A stretch of DNA of 30,389 nucleotides. It comes from CAZWSE01 sp964636575 (GTDB lineage Bacteria; Pseudomonadota; Alphaproteobacteria; Rhodobacterales; Rhodobacteraceae). Numbering within the stretch: position 1 is the stretch's first letter; every line of letters begins with the position of its first letter. Below, in pieces: positions 1-8,110 of the stretch. Where the stretch lies: NCBI GenBank assembly GCA_964636575.1, contig CAZWSE010000038.1, positions 1 to 30,389 on the forward strand, read 5' to 3'. A model generated the notes under the pieces. The model saw only the letters and a program-made list of their open reading frames with translations. It was not told the origin of the DNA and made no database searches. Position numbers and translations under genes: made by a program.

Positions 1-995
1 CAGAAATCGACGATCAGCGGCCCGCGTGCGTTGGGCAGGATTTCCCACAGCATGATGTACCACGGACCCTCGCCACGGGTCTGGGCGGCCGCCACATAGT
101 CACGGGTTTTGATATCCATCGCCAACCCGCGCACAATCCGGAACACAGTGGGCGAGTTCACAAAGACAACCGACACAAAGACCACCAGAATGCCCGCGCT
201 GATATCAAAGAGATCCATAAACTTCGGCAGCCCGGGGATCGTATAGGAGTCCGTGGCCACTACTGTGCCGTTGCTTGAAATCAGCGACAGATAGATCCAG
301 CCCACAATGCCCAGTACCACAATCAACAGCGGTGTGCGGAACGAGGGCTGCGTATAGAACCGAGAGTTCAACAAAATCGCCAAGAAGATCAGCGGGAAGA
401 TGAACAGCACCGTCGCCATATAGTTCGGAATACCCGTGGCCACGATCTCAGGCGTCACAAGCAGGTAGAACAGCAAGATCACCGGAAAGGCGAGGATCAG
501 GTTCGCCAGGAACGACAGGACGGTGTCCAGCTTACCGCCATAGTATCCCGCAGGCAGGCCAAGTGTGATCCCGACCATAAAGGCGAACATCGTCGCCAGT
601 GGCGCGATTTGCACAACAACAAACGCGCCTTTGACCATGCGACTGAACACATCGCGGGCAAGGTTATCGCCGCCCAGCAGGTAGTAGGCATATTCGCCTT
701 CCTCTGCCCCACGTAACGGCGTTCCGGGCACTTTGTTCTTCATGCCCGACACCTGTGCCAGCGGATCATGGGTGATGATCATATCAAAGGCACCGCCGTA
801 GATGCCGGTGAAAACCCAGAACATAACCAGTGCGAACCCAATCATCCCGATTAGGCTGTCAAACAGTTTGCCGTAGAGACCCAGCTTGCGTTTGAACATG
901 ATCGACACGACAAACAAAACGACCAGAGAAATCCAGACGGGAGAAAACTGGATGAAGATGCGGATGATGATTTCACCCCATGAAAGCGGTTCCAT
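1..995 (-). CDS. ABC transporter permease, DppC/OppC family (C-terminus beyond window)
   Basis: Inner-membrane permease of a peptide/opine/nickel-type (PepT family) ABC importer. Translation from the ATG at 995 gives a hydrophobic protein with an N-terminal membrane segment, a soluble stretch of about 50 residues, then several more membrane segments. Near the window edge is an EAA-loop-like sequence (EILPNARGPLIV) that contacts the ATPase in this family. The reading frame is open to base 1, so the end of the gene is missing. The start is supported by a GGGGAG Shine-Dalgarno sequence in the 12-bp gap after the upstream permease gene, so the two are co-transcribed. The ATPase genes (DppD/F type) are probably just outside the window. 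Substrate cannot be deduced. Confidence 0.9.
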   Translation of the reverse strand, partial: MEPLSWGEIIIRIFIQFSPVWISLVVLFVVSIMFKRKLGLYGKLFDSLIGMIGFALVMFWVFTGIYGGAFDMIITHDPLAQVSGMKNKVPGTPLRGAEEGEYAYYLLGGDNLARDVFSRMVKGAFVVVQIAPLATMFAFMVGITLGLPAGYYGGKLDTVLSFLANLILAFPVILLFYLLVTPEIVATGIPNYMATVLFIFPLIFLAILLNSRFYTQPSFRTPLLIVVLGIVGWIYLSLISSNGTVVATDSYTIPGLPKFMDLFDISAGILVVFVSVVFVNSPTVFRIVRGLAMDIKTRDYVAAAQTRGEGPWYIMLWEILPNARGPLIVDF

Positions 996-1007
996 ATCAG
1001 TCTCCCC

Positions 1008-2054
1008 TTATGAAATGCGAATGCGTGGATTGAGGAAGACGTAGCCGATATCCGATATCAGCTGCGTGACCAGAACCACGATGACGGAGACGACCGAAAC
1101 GGCCAGGAGAAGCTCAATGTCGTTGTTGCTTGCGGCTTGCACCAGCACCCAACCGAAGCCCTTGTAGTTGAACAGGGTCTCAACGATGACCACACCGTTC
1201 AGCAGCCACGGGATTTGCAGCATGATCACTGTAAAGGGCGCGATCAAGGCGTTGCGCAGGGCGTGCTTCATCACGATATTCGGGAAGCTGACACCCTTCA
1301 GGCGGGCCGTTCGAATGTATTGCGCGGTCATGACTTCGGTCATCGACGCCCGTGTCATCCGCGCGATATAGCCCATCCCGTAAAGCGAGATGGTCAGAAC
1401 AGGCAGGAAGAAATTCTCAAAATTGGCGCTTTCCATAGCGCTGGTCGCAGTACCCTTGAACCATTTCAGCCCAACCGCTGACGATGCAAAGACCGCGATG
1501 AAGATAACACCGGACACATATTCGGGCGTTGCTGTGGACATGATCGAAAAGACAGACAGCGTCCGGTCCGTTTTGGACCCTTCGCGCATGCCTGCCAGAA
1601 CACCGACCAGAAGCGCCATAGGCACCATCAGCATCATCACCCAAAACATCAGCTTGCCTGTCAGGCCCAACCGCGTCCCGATAATGGTCGACACGTCATC
1701 CTTAAAGACTGTGGATGTGCCCCAATCCCCTTGAAGCAACCCACAGCGTGCGCTGCGTTCGTCTTCGGGTGCGTTCTTCGCAAAACAGCGGCCAGTCACT
1801 GATCCGTCTTCAGCCGTATGGGTCCACCCTTTTTTGACCCCAAGCCATTCGCCGAACTTATAGAGCATCGGTTGCTTGTAGCCGCGGATTTCCAGCCAGG
1901 ATTGCACTTCTGCGTCCTGCATCCGTGAGTTGCCCTGGTTTTTGGCAAGCTTTTCAAGGTTTGGTTCAAGGTTGGTCAGAAAGAAGACCACGAAGGTCAG
2001 GCAGAGTGCTGTAAACAGCATCACCCCCAGCCGTCGGAGGATAAATAGTCCCAT
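1008..2054 (-). CDS. ABC transporter permease, DppB/OppB family
   Basis: Partner inner-membrane permease of the same importer, 348 residues. It begins with the usual DppB-type first helix (GLFILRRLGVMLFTALCLTFVVFF). The C-terminal half carries the binding-protein-dependent transport domain, with an EAA loop around HALRNALIAPFTV and the family signature near VIVETLFNYKGFGWVLVQA. Between helices 1 and 2 is a large periplasmic insertion of roughly 80 residues with two cysteines (RCFAK and ARCGLL) that could form a disulfide. It lies downstream of the binding-protein gene, separated by a hairpin terminator, and 12 bp upstream of the second permease. Family assignment is firm; the solute is unknown. 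Confidence 0.93.
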   Translation of the reverse strand: MGLFILRRLGVMLFTALCLTFVVFFLTNLEPNLEKLAKNQGNSRMQDAEVQSWLEIRGYKQPMLYKFGEWLGVKKGWTHTAEDGSVTGRCFAKNAPEDERSARCGLLQGDWGTSTVFKDDVSTIIGTRLGLTGKLMFWVMMLMVPMALLVGVLAGMREGSKTDRTLSVFSIMSTATPEYVSGVIFIAVFASSAVGLKWFKGTATSAMESANFENFFLPVLTISLYGMGYIARMTRASMTEVMTAQYIRTARLKGVSFPNIVMKHALRNALIAPFTVIMLQIPWLLNGVVIVETLFNYKGFGWVLVQAASNNDIELLLAVSVVSVIVVLVTQLISDIGYVFLNPRIRIS

Positions 2055-2130
2055 GGATGCCCCTGTTGGTAGGCTGATTGGACCGATTGCGGTCCCTTTT
2101 TATCGGATCGGCAGATGACCCGTCTTTCAG

Positions 2131-2166
2131 TAAGAAAATGGCCGCCCTGCGTGAAGCGGGGCGGCC
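2131..2166 (-). terminator. Intercistronic hairpin terminator/attenuator between binding-protein and permease genes
   Basis: An 8-bp GC-only stem (2140-2147 pairing with 2159-2166, GGCCGCCC/GGGCGGCC) lies 10 bp after the binding-protein stop. Read on the minus strand it is followed by ATTTTCTTA. This resembles a partial intrinsic terminator or an mRNA-stabilising 3' end, which would keep binding protein above permease. That role is inferred from other importers. Confidence 0.65.
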
Positions 2167-2176
2167 AATTATAAGC

Positions 2177-3856
2177 TTAGGCTTTCATGCCCCACTTATA
2201 CATTTGCGCGAGATACGCGATGTGCTGGTCTGCACCAACCACCTTGTCGGTGGAGTGGCGGTAGATCGAGCGCCAGTACGGCTGGATCGTCACGCCTTCT
2301 TCGGTCATGATGGCCTGAATTTTGCCCATCACTGTGCGGCGCTTGTCCACGTCAGCGATCGAGTTGGCTTCGGCCAGCAATGCGTCGAACTCAGCGTTCG
2401 CAAAGCCAGTTTCGTTCCATGGCACACCCGACTTATAGGCCAGACCCATGATCTGGGTGCCCAAAGGACGGTGGTTCCAGTTGGTGGAGCTGAACGGATA
2501 CTTGACCCAGTCATTCCAGAATGTGGAACCTGGCAAGATGGTCCGCTTCACGTTGAAGCCTGCATCACGCAACTGGGCTGCAACAGCGTCAGTTGTGTTT
2601 TTGCGCCAGTCATCATCGATGGAGTGTAGTTCCATCTCAAAATCGCCCATGCCGGCTTCGTCCAGCATCGCTTTCGCTTTTGCAGGATCGTAAGGCAGGC
2701 CAGCAACGCTGTCGTCATACTCAGGGTGAACTGGACCAACGTGCTGGTTCTTCGCAGCGATACCCTGACCGGATACACCAAGCTCAAGGCAGACAGCGTT
2801 ATCAACGGCCATCTGGATCGCCTGACGCACTTTCTTGTCTGCGTAAGGCTTTTTGCCGTCAACTTCTGCGAGCTGGTTTGGACGGATAACGATGGTCGAA
2901 CCCGATGTTACTTCGGACTGACGCATGCCAAGGCTTGAGAAGATGTCGATGAAATCGCCAGCGGTTTCATAGATGACGTCAACTTCGTCAGCTTCAACAG
3001 CCGCAACCCATGCAGCAGGGTCGGTGCCGTAGTCGATGAATTCGACTTTATCGAGATACCAACCACCTTCTTCAAAGGCCTCATCGCCCCACCATGGGTG
3101 ACCGGATTTTTCGATGACGGCTTTGACGCCGACTTCGTTCATGGTCACTTTCATCGGGCCAGTACCAACGAGTGTGGACATATCGGCTGCGACGGCTTCT
3201 GCGTCGTAGGATTTGTGCACAACGGCCGCAGGGTAGTCCGCGATGCCTGGGATGATTGTGATGTCTGGTGCGTTCAGTTTCAGAACAACAGTGTGGCTGT
3301 CTTTGACTGTGATTGCACCATCGGCAGCTTTGCCTGTGGCTTCATCAACCATTGTGATGATGCGCGAGGACATGGAGTTACCTTCGGCGGTGCTGTCTGC
3401 CCAGCGCTCGAAGTTGAACGCCACATCTTCAGCAGTGAAGTCGTCGCCGTTGTTCCACTTAACGCCTTTGCGGACGTTCAATGTGTATTCTGTGGCGTCG
3501 TCGTTGACTTCCCAGCTTTCGATCAACATGCCGCGGAATGTCCCGTCGGTGTTGTATTCGACCATGTACTCAAGCGTACCGGCGACAACATAGGCGATCT
3601 GGTTCCAGTCAAATGTACGCGGGTCTTTGTGCGCACGGACTTCCATCAGCATCCGCAGCGTGCCGCCTGGCGCGATGTGGCCTGCCGCTTGAACAGGCGC
3701 GGTCATACCGATCATGCCGTAAGCTGCAGCTGTTGTGACACCAAGCGCCGTTGCACGGGTCAGAAACTCGCGACGATCAAGTTCGCCTGCGTTTGCTTCT
3801 TTCGCGTACATCACCGCACCTGGGTGTACTTTTGTTTCTTCGGGTAGTTGCGTCAT
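2177..3856 (-). CDS. ABC transporter substrate-binding protein, family 5, Tat-exported
   Basis: Periplasmic solute-binding protein of the DppA/OppA (SBP_bac_5) family, 559 residues. It has a long N-region followed by a twin-arginine motif (DRREFL, residues 27-32), a hydrophobic segment and a cleavage-like site near APVQAA, so export in folded form via Tat is likely. Family 5 features include the WEVNDDATEYTLNVRKGVKW stretch and the DFTAEDVAFNFE motif. A longer frame begins at 3877, but AGGGAGAA sits 4 bp before the ATG at 3856, so that start is chosen. It is the first gene of the importer operon and sits upstream of two permeases. Peptide, opine and sugar ligands all occur in this family; none is indicated here. 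Confidence 0.93.
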   Translation of the reverse strand: MTQLPEETKVHPGAVMYAKEANAGELDRREFLTRATALGVTTAAAYGMIGMTAPVQAAGHIAPGGTLRMLMEVRAHKDPRTFDWNQIAYVVAGTLEYMVEYNTDGTFRGMLIESWEVNDDATEYTLNVRKGVKWNNGDDFTAEDVAFNFERWADSTAEGNSMSSRIITMVDEATGKAADGAITVKDSHTVVLKLNAPDITIIPGIADYPAAVVHKSYDAEAVAADMSTLVGTGPMKVTMNEVGVKAVIEKSGHPWWGDEAFEEGGWYLDKVEFIDYGTDPAAWVAAVEADEVDVIYETAGDFIDIFSSLGMRQSEVTSGSTIVIRPNQLAEVDGKKPYADKKVRQAIQMAVDNAVCLELGVSGQGIAAKNQHVGPVHPEYDDSVAGLPYDPAKAKAMLDEAGMGDFEMELHSIDDDWRKNTTDAVAAQLRDAGFNVKRTILPGSTFWNDWVKYPFSSTNWNHRPLGTQIMGLAYKSGVPWNETGFANAEFDALLAEANSIADVDKRRTVMGKIQAIMTEEGVTIQPYWRSIYRHSTDKVVGADQHIAYLAQMYKWGMKA

Positions 3857-4135
3857 CGTATTCTCCCTGTGACACATTCATTTTTACGCGTTCTACCGGG
3901 AGTGAGTGGTCCCAGCGAACGCGGCCCACTGCCGTTCAAGGGCAGATTGGCCAGATCACATTCGGCACCAGAAAAATTAATAGGTCAATGGGTTGCATCG
4001 GAAATGTGATGACAAAAGCGACAACTGAACGGGTGAAAAACGACATATGCCGGATTCGAGGCCTGTGCTGGTCGCAAAACCGTCAACACCGCTTTTGTGC
4101 TGCACTGCGTCATAGCGCTAGGTCTTTGAATTGCT
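3857..4135. other. 279-bp intergenic region between miaA and the importer genes
   Basis: No coding sequence is supported here. Both neighbours are on the minus strand, so it holds the end of the miaA transcript and presumably the promoter and leader of the binding-protein gene. A short hairpin (CTGCC/GGCAG around 3927-3945) is visible. I found no convincing -35/-10 pair. Confidence 0.5.
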
Positions 4136-5005
4136 TTACGTTAGGTCCACTTGGGTGACATCAATCCACGACTGCATCCGCGCCCGCAGCCATGTGCGTT
4201 GTCGTTTTGCATAGCGCCGCGTGGCGATGGTGGCGCGCTCAACCGCCTGTTCAAGCGTCAGATCCCCTGCAAGATGGCCCATCAATTCAGGCACCCCGAT
4301 GGCTTTGAACGCAGGCAAGGCCGGGTCGTATTTGTCTTGCATCGCCGCCACTTCGTCCAATGCCCCTTGTGCGATCATCGTGTCGAACCGGCGGTTGATC
4401 TTGGGGGTCAGCACGGATGCATCAGGGCAAATGATAAGGGGCGTTGTTTGATCGAGCGGCAGCGTCGGGGCAGGGGTTTCATCCTGCCAGTGCGCCAAGC
4501 TGCGCCCTGTCGCGACTTGCACCTCATAGGCGCGTTGCACCCTTGCGCGGTTTTGCAGGTCTATCCGGCTGCGGGTCGTTGGATCCAAGGCCTCAAGCAG
4601 ATCATCCATCGGCAAAAGGTTCGCGGCGTCCCGCACAGTGTCGGGCGTTTGCGGAATGTCTGCCAAGCCCTCCGTCAAGGCTGCAAAGTTTAGCCCCGAT
4701 CCACCTACGATAATTGGGCGATCCGGCCCGTCCAAAACGGTTTGAATCTCTCGCAGCCAGTGGCCGGTCGAATAGGGTTGATCGTATGCGATATGTCCGT
4801 AAAGCAGATGCGGCGCGCGGACCAAGTCCTGCGCCGGCGGTCGTGCCGTGATGACTTGCCAGCAGTCATAGACCTGACTGGCATCCGCGTTGACCACGAC
4901 ACCGCCGTGGGTTTCTGCAATCCGCAATGCCAGCTCCGACTTGCCCGACGCCGTCGGTCCGGCAATCAGAACGGGCTTTTCATCTGGAATTGCGGGCAGC
5001 TGCAT
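4136..5005 (-). CDS. miaA: tRNA dimethylallyltransferase
   Basis: Transfers a dimethylallyl group to N6 of A37 in tRNAs that read codons starting with U; cytoplasmic. The protein has 289 residues, somewhat short for MiaA. The P-loop GPTASGKS is at residues 16-23, followed by the substrate-binding DASQVYD (DSxQVY in most homologues), the GGSGLNF motif and the basic TRRYAKRQRTWLR stretch near the C-terminus. The usual Ser after Asp is Ala here, a small deviation. It is divergent from pyrH across a 109-bp gap. No clear Shine-Dalgarno precedes the ATG, but residues 10-16 already form the first beta strand and P-loop, so a much later start is unlikely. Confidence 0.95.
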   Translation of the reverse strand: MQLPAIPDEKPVLIAGPTASGKSELALRIAETHGGVVVNADASQVYDCWQVITARPPAQDLVRAPHLLYGHIAYDQPYSTGHWLREIQTVLDGPDRPIIVGGSGLNFAALTEGLADIPQTPDTVRDAANLLPMDDLLEALDPTTRSRIDLQNRARVQRAYEVQVATGRSLAHWQDETPAPTLPLDQTTPLIICPDASVLTPKINRRFDTMIAQGALDEVAAMQDKYDPALPAFKAIGVPELMGHLAGDLTLEQAVERATIATRRYAKRQRTWLRARMQSWIDVTQVDLT

Positions 5006-5114
5006 CTGATTTCAGATCTCGTGTCGTGGTCCATTGAACTTACCGCCGTTTTCCGACATTTTGCGCGCAAACAAAAGCGCCCATATCGCTTGGGCCAATA
5101 CATCGGAGTATGTG

Positions 5115-5867
5115 ATGTCTGACCAACCTTCCAAATCTGGCGCGCAAACCGAGAATGATACGACGTACAGTCGCGTGATGCTCAAAATTTCCGGCGAAGC
5201 GCTGATGGGCGATCAAGGGTACGGGCTGAACCCGCCCACCGTTCAACGCATCGCCAATGAGGTTAAAACCGTCCATGACATGGGGGTTGAGATTTGCATG
5301 GTCATCGGCGGCGGCAATATCTTTCGCGGGTTGCAAGGCTCTGCCCAAGGGATGGAGCGCACGACCGCCGACTACATGGGGATGCTGGCCACCGTGATGA
5401 ACGCGCTTGCGATGCAATCTGCCCTTGAAGCGCTTGGTATTCATACGCGGGTTATCTCAGCCATCACGATGAACGAAGTGGCCGAGCCCTACATCCGCCG
5501 CCGCGCCGTGCGCCATTTGGAAAAGAAGCGCGTTTGCATTTTTGCGGCAGGTACCGGTAACCCCTATTTCACCACGGATACTGCCGCGACCCTGCGCGCC
5601 AATGAAATGTCCTGCGAGGCGATCTTCAAAGGCACCAAGGTCGATGGCGTCTATGACAAAGACCCCGCCAAGCATGATGATGCAAAACGCTATGACGTGG
5701 TCAGCTATGACGACGTGCTGGCCAAACGGTTGGGGGTCATGGATGCATCGGCCATCGCTTTGGCCCGCGACAACAACTTGCCGATCATCGTGTTCTCACT
5801 GGATGAGGCGGGAGGGTTCAAAGGTATTCTGGCGGGCAAAGGCACCTATACTAAGGTCCAAGGATAA
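5115..5867 (+). CDS. pyrH: Uridylate (UMP) kinase
   Basis: Phosphorylates UMP to UDP for pyrimidine nucleotide synthesis; cytoplasmic hexamer of the amino-acid kinase fold. The ATG at 5115 gives 250 residues, slightly longer than the usual ~240 because of a polar N-terminal extension. GGAG at 5105-5108 supports this start over the in-frame ATG at 5034. Visible motifs are VMLKISGEALMGD at the start of the fold, the IGGGNIFRG nucleotide/UMP loop, AAGTGNPYFTTDT, and the C-terminal VFSLDEAGGFKGILAG. It opens the plus-strand envelope/translation cluster and is followed by frr after 151 bp, the normal neighbour in many bacteria. Confidence 0.97.
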   Translation: MSDQPSKSGAQTENDTTYSRVMLKISGEALMGDQGYGLNPPTVQRIANEVKTVHDMGVEICMVIGGGNIFRGLQGSAQGMERTTADYMGMLATVMNALAMQSALEALGIHTRVISAITMNEVAEPYIRRRAVRHLEKKRVCIFAAGTGNPYFTTDTAATLRANEMSCEAIFKGTKVDGVYDKDPAKHDDAKRYDVVSYDDVLAKRLGVMDASAIALARDNNLPIIVFSLDEAGGFKGILAGKGTYTKVQG

Positions 5868-6018
5868 GGTCTTTCGACGGTGTGCGGAGGGGCCTGAGAA
5901 AAACGTCCGGGTTCTTTGCGAAAGCCCTGCACGAATCCACACTGGCAATTTGCCCACATGTTGATCTATACCCTTTCGCAACTGGCAAAACGCCAAAAAG
6001 AGAAACGTGAGGAATTCG

Positions 6019-6582
6019 ATGTCAGACGATTTTATGCTGGATACCGACGATCTGGAGCGCCGCATGGATGGTGCGATGGGGGCCTTGCGGACCGAATTTG
6101 CATCGCTGCGCACCGGACGCGCCTCTGGGTCGATGCTGGATCCGGTCATGGTAGATGCCTATGGCGCGATGACCCCGATCAACCAGGTGGGCACTGTGAA
6201 CGTGCCCGAACCACGCATGGTGACGGTTAACGTCTGGGATAAGGGTTTGGTCAACGCTGTCGAAAAAGCCATTCGTGAGAGTGGGTTAGGGATCAATCCT
6301 CAACTTAATGGCACGATCATCATGTTGCCCATTCCTGAGCTGAACGAAGAGCGTCGAACCCAACTGACCAAGGTTGCGGGGCAATATGCCGAATCCGCGC
6401 GCGTCTCTATCCGCAACGTCCGCCGTGACGGGATGGACCAGATCAAGAAAGCCAAATCTGACGGTATGTCCGAGGACGATCAGAAGTTCTGGGAAGGTGC
6501 TGTGCAGGAAATTACCGATAAATTCATCAAATCCATCGATGATGCGCTTGAAAACAAACAAGCCGAAATCATGCAGGTATAA
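6019..6582 (+). CDS. frr: Ribosome recycling factor
   Basis: Splits post-termination ribosomes together with EF-G. The protein is 187 residues (usual about 185), with the conserved FASLRTGRAS segment near the N-terminus and the VRRDGMDQIKK segment that forms the long helix of domain I. The ATG at 6019 has GAGG at 6008-6011, a normal distance; an in-frame GTG at 6007 would overlap that Shine-Dalgarno and is rejected. The next gene starts about 12 bp downstream, so co-transcription with uppS is very likely. The 151-bp gap from pyrH has no obvious terminator or ORF. Confidence 0.97.
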   Translation: MSDDFMLDTDDLERRMDGAMGALRTEFASLRTGRASGSMLDPVMVDAYGAMTPINQVGTVNVPEPRMVTVNVWDKGLVNAVEKAIRESGLGINPQLNGTIIMLPIPELNEERRTQLTKVAGQYAESARVSIRNVRRDGMDQIKKAKSDGMSEDDQKFWEGAVQEITDKFIKSIDDALENKQAEIMQV

Positions 6583-6593
6583 AGGGCAGCTTG

Positions 6594-7325
6594 GTGACAA
6601 CGGACCCCAAACTGAAGCCGCCCAAAGGGCCGGACCACGTTGCGATTATCATGGATGGCAACGGGCGTTGGGCGCAGTCCCGTGGTCGCCCGCGTCTCTA
6701 TGGCCACCACGCTGGCGCCCGCCGCGTCCGCGAAATCGTTGAGGCCTGCCCAACGCTGGGCGTCAAATACCTGACCATCTTTGCCTTCTCGACCGAGAAC
6801 TGGAAACGCACACAGGTTGAGGTCGCGGGCCTTATGAACCTGTTCCGCCGTTATATCACCAAAGAGGCCCATGCCCTGTTCAAAGAGGGCGTGCGCGTGC
6901 GCTTTATCGGTGACCGTGTCCGCCTTGATGACAAGCTGACCACTTTGATGGACGAGCTTGAGTTGATGACGGCGGACAATGATGAATTGCACCTGACGAT
7001 TGCCCTCAACTACGGCGGACGCGATGAAGTTGCCCGCGCTACGAAGCGGTTGGCGCAGGACGTAGCGCTTGGCAATCTTGATCCCAAGAATGTGGATGAA
7101 GAAACGCTTCCAAAGTACTTGGATACATATGTTTTACCCGACCCTGATCTGGTGATCCGCACCAGTGGCGAAGCCCGCATTTCGAACTTTTTGCTGTGGC
7201 AATCGGCCTATGCCGAATACGAATTTATCGACACCCTTTGGCCGGATTTCAAGGCGGATGAATTCGCGCAGCTTTGTGCGGCCTACGGCGCCCGTGACCG
7301 TCGTTTTGGAGCGGTCCGCGTATGA
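6594..7325 (+). CDS. uppS: Isoprenyl transferase (undecaprenyl diphosphate synthase)
   Basis: Condenses isopentenyl diphosphate units in cis to make the C55 lipid carrier for cell-wall and O-antigen precursors. Motifs of the cis-prenyltransferase family are clear: HVAIIMDGNGRWA with the catalytic Asp near residue 21, FSTENW, LNYGGRDE and the C-terminal DLVIRTSGEARISNFLLWQ. Start choice is uncertain: a TTG at 6591 and a GTG at 6594 are adjacent. The GTG gives better spacing to AAGGG (6582-6586), so I use it. The stop overlaps the cdsA start by 4 bp (ATGA), showing translational coupling. Confidence 0.96.
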   Translation: MTTDPKLKPPKGPDHVAIIMDGNGRWAQSRGRPRLYGHHAGARRVREIVEACPTLGVKYLTIFAFSTENWKRTQVEVAGLMNLFRRYITKEAHALFKEGVRVRFIGDRVRLDDKLTTLMDELELMTADNDELHLTIALNYGGRDEVARATKRLAQDVALGNLDPKNVDEETLPKYLDTYVLPDPDLVIRTSGEARISNFLLWQSAYAEYEFIDTLWPDFKADEFAQLCAAYGARDRRFGAVRV

Positions 7326-8110
7326 CGAGCGGTTCGTGGTCGGACCTGCAAACCCGCGCCATATCGGGGGTTGCAATGGTCGCGGTCGGCTTGCTGGCCG
7401 TCTGGCTGGGTGGCCATGTCTTTCACGTCTTTATCGCCGCGGTGTGTGGTGTGATGATCTGGGAATTGGTGCGCATGTTGTCGCCCGAGACGCCAGATGT
7501 TGCGATCCAACTGGCTGCGATCAGCGGTGTTGCGCTGCTGGCCGCGATCTATCTGCCGTATCAATTCGTTTACCCTGTGCTGATTGCCCCCGTGCTGGTG
7601 GGCTTTAGCCAGTTGAACAAACATTTCTGGGTATTTGTGCTCTATGCGCTGGCGGTGATGCTGGCGGGATATGAGATGATGTACGTCCGCGATACCTTTG
7701 GCTTTGTTTGGCTGCTGTGGTTGGTTTTGATCGTCGTGGTCAGTGATGTCGCGGGCTATTTTGCGGGTCGTATGATCGGTGGCCCGAAGTTTTGGCCTGC
7801 TATCAGCCCCAAGAAAACGTGGTCTGGTACCCTGGCTGGATGGGCTGGTGCGGCCCTTGTCGGCGTTGTGTTTATGCTGTGGCAGAACACGGGTATCGTG
7901 CTGATATTGCTGTCTATTGTGACCGCTTTTGCAGCGCAGATGGGCGATATTGCCGAAAGTGCGATCAAGCGGAAGATGGGCGTCAAGGACAGCTCTGATC
8001 TGATCCCGGGGCACGGTGGTGTGTCGGATCGGTTTGATGCCATGCTTGGGGCGTCTGTCTTTTTGTTGCTTGCCACCAGTGTCATTCAGTTCCCGCCTGT
8101 GGTTGGCTGA
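7322..8110 (+). CDS. cdsA: Phosphatidate cytidylyltransferase (CDP-diglyceride synthase)
   Basis: Makes CDP-diacylglycerol from phosphatidate and CTP, the branch point of phospholipid synthesis. The 262-residue protein is mostly hydrophobic with about seven or eight membrane segments. The family signature is near the C-terminus: IKRKMGVKDSSDLIPGHGG followed by SDRFDAM (commonly LDRxD, here SDRFD). It overlaps uppS upstream by 4 bp and its TGA shares one base with the ATG of dxr, so uppS-cdsA-dxr form a tightly coupled block. Confidence 0.96.
   Translation: MTSGSWSDLQTRAISGVAMVAVGLLAVWLGGHVFHVFIAAVCGVMIWELVRMLSPETPDVAIQLAAISGVALLAAIYLPYQFVYPVLIAPVLVGFSQLNKHFWVFVLYALAVMLAGYEMMYVRDTFGFVWLLWLVLIVVVSDVAGYFAGRMIGGPKFWPAISPKKTWSGTLAGWAGAALVGVVFMLWQNTGIVLILLSIVTAFAAQMGDIAESAIKRKMGVKDSSDLIPGHGGVSDRFDAMLGASVFLLLATSVIQFPPVVG

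Noticed and set aside
3098..3847. Plus-strand 249-codon frame opposite the binding-protein gene
   Set aside because: Antisense shadow of a clear family 5 binding protein; Cys/His/Phe-rich translation with no recognisable domain.
5034..5114. Upstream in-frame extension of pyrH starting at 5034
   Set aside because: The Shine-Dalgarno GGAG at 5105-5108 fits the ATG at 5115, and the extension does not resemble UMP kinase.
7283..8014. Minus-strand 243-codon frame opposite cdsA
   Set aside because: Antisense of a well-supported membrane enzyme; His/Gln/Arg-rich translation with no domain.
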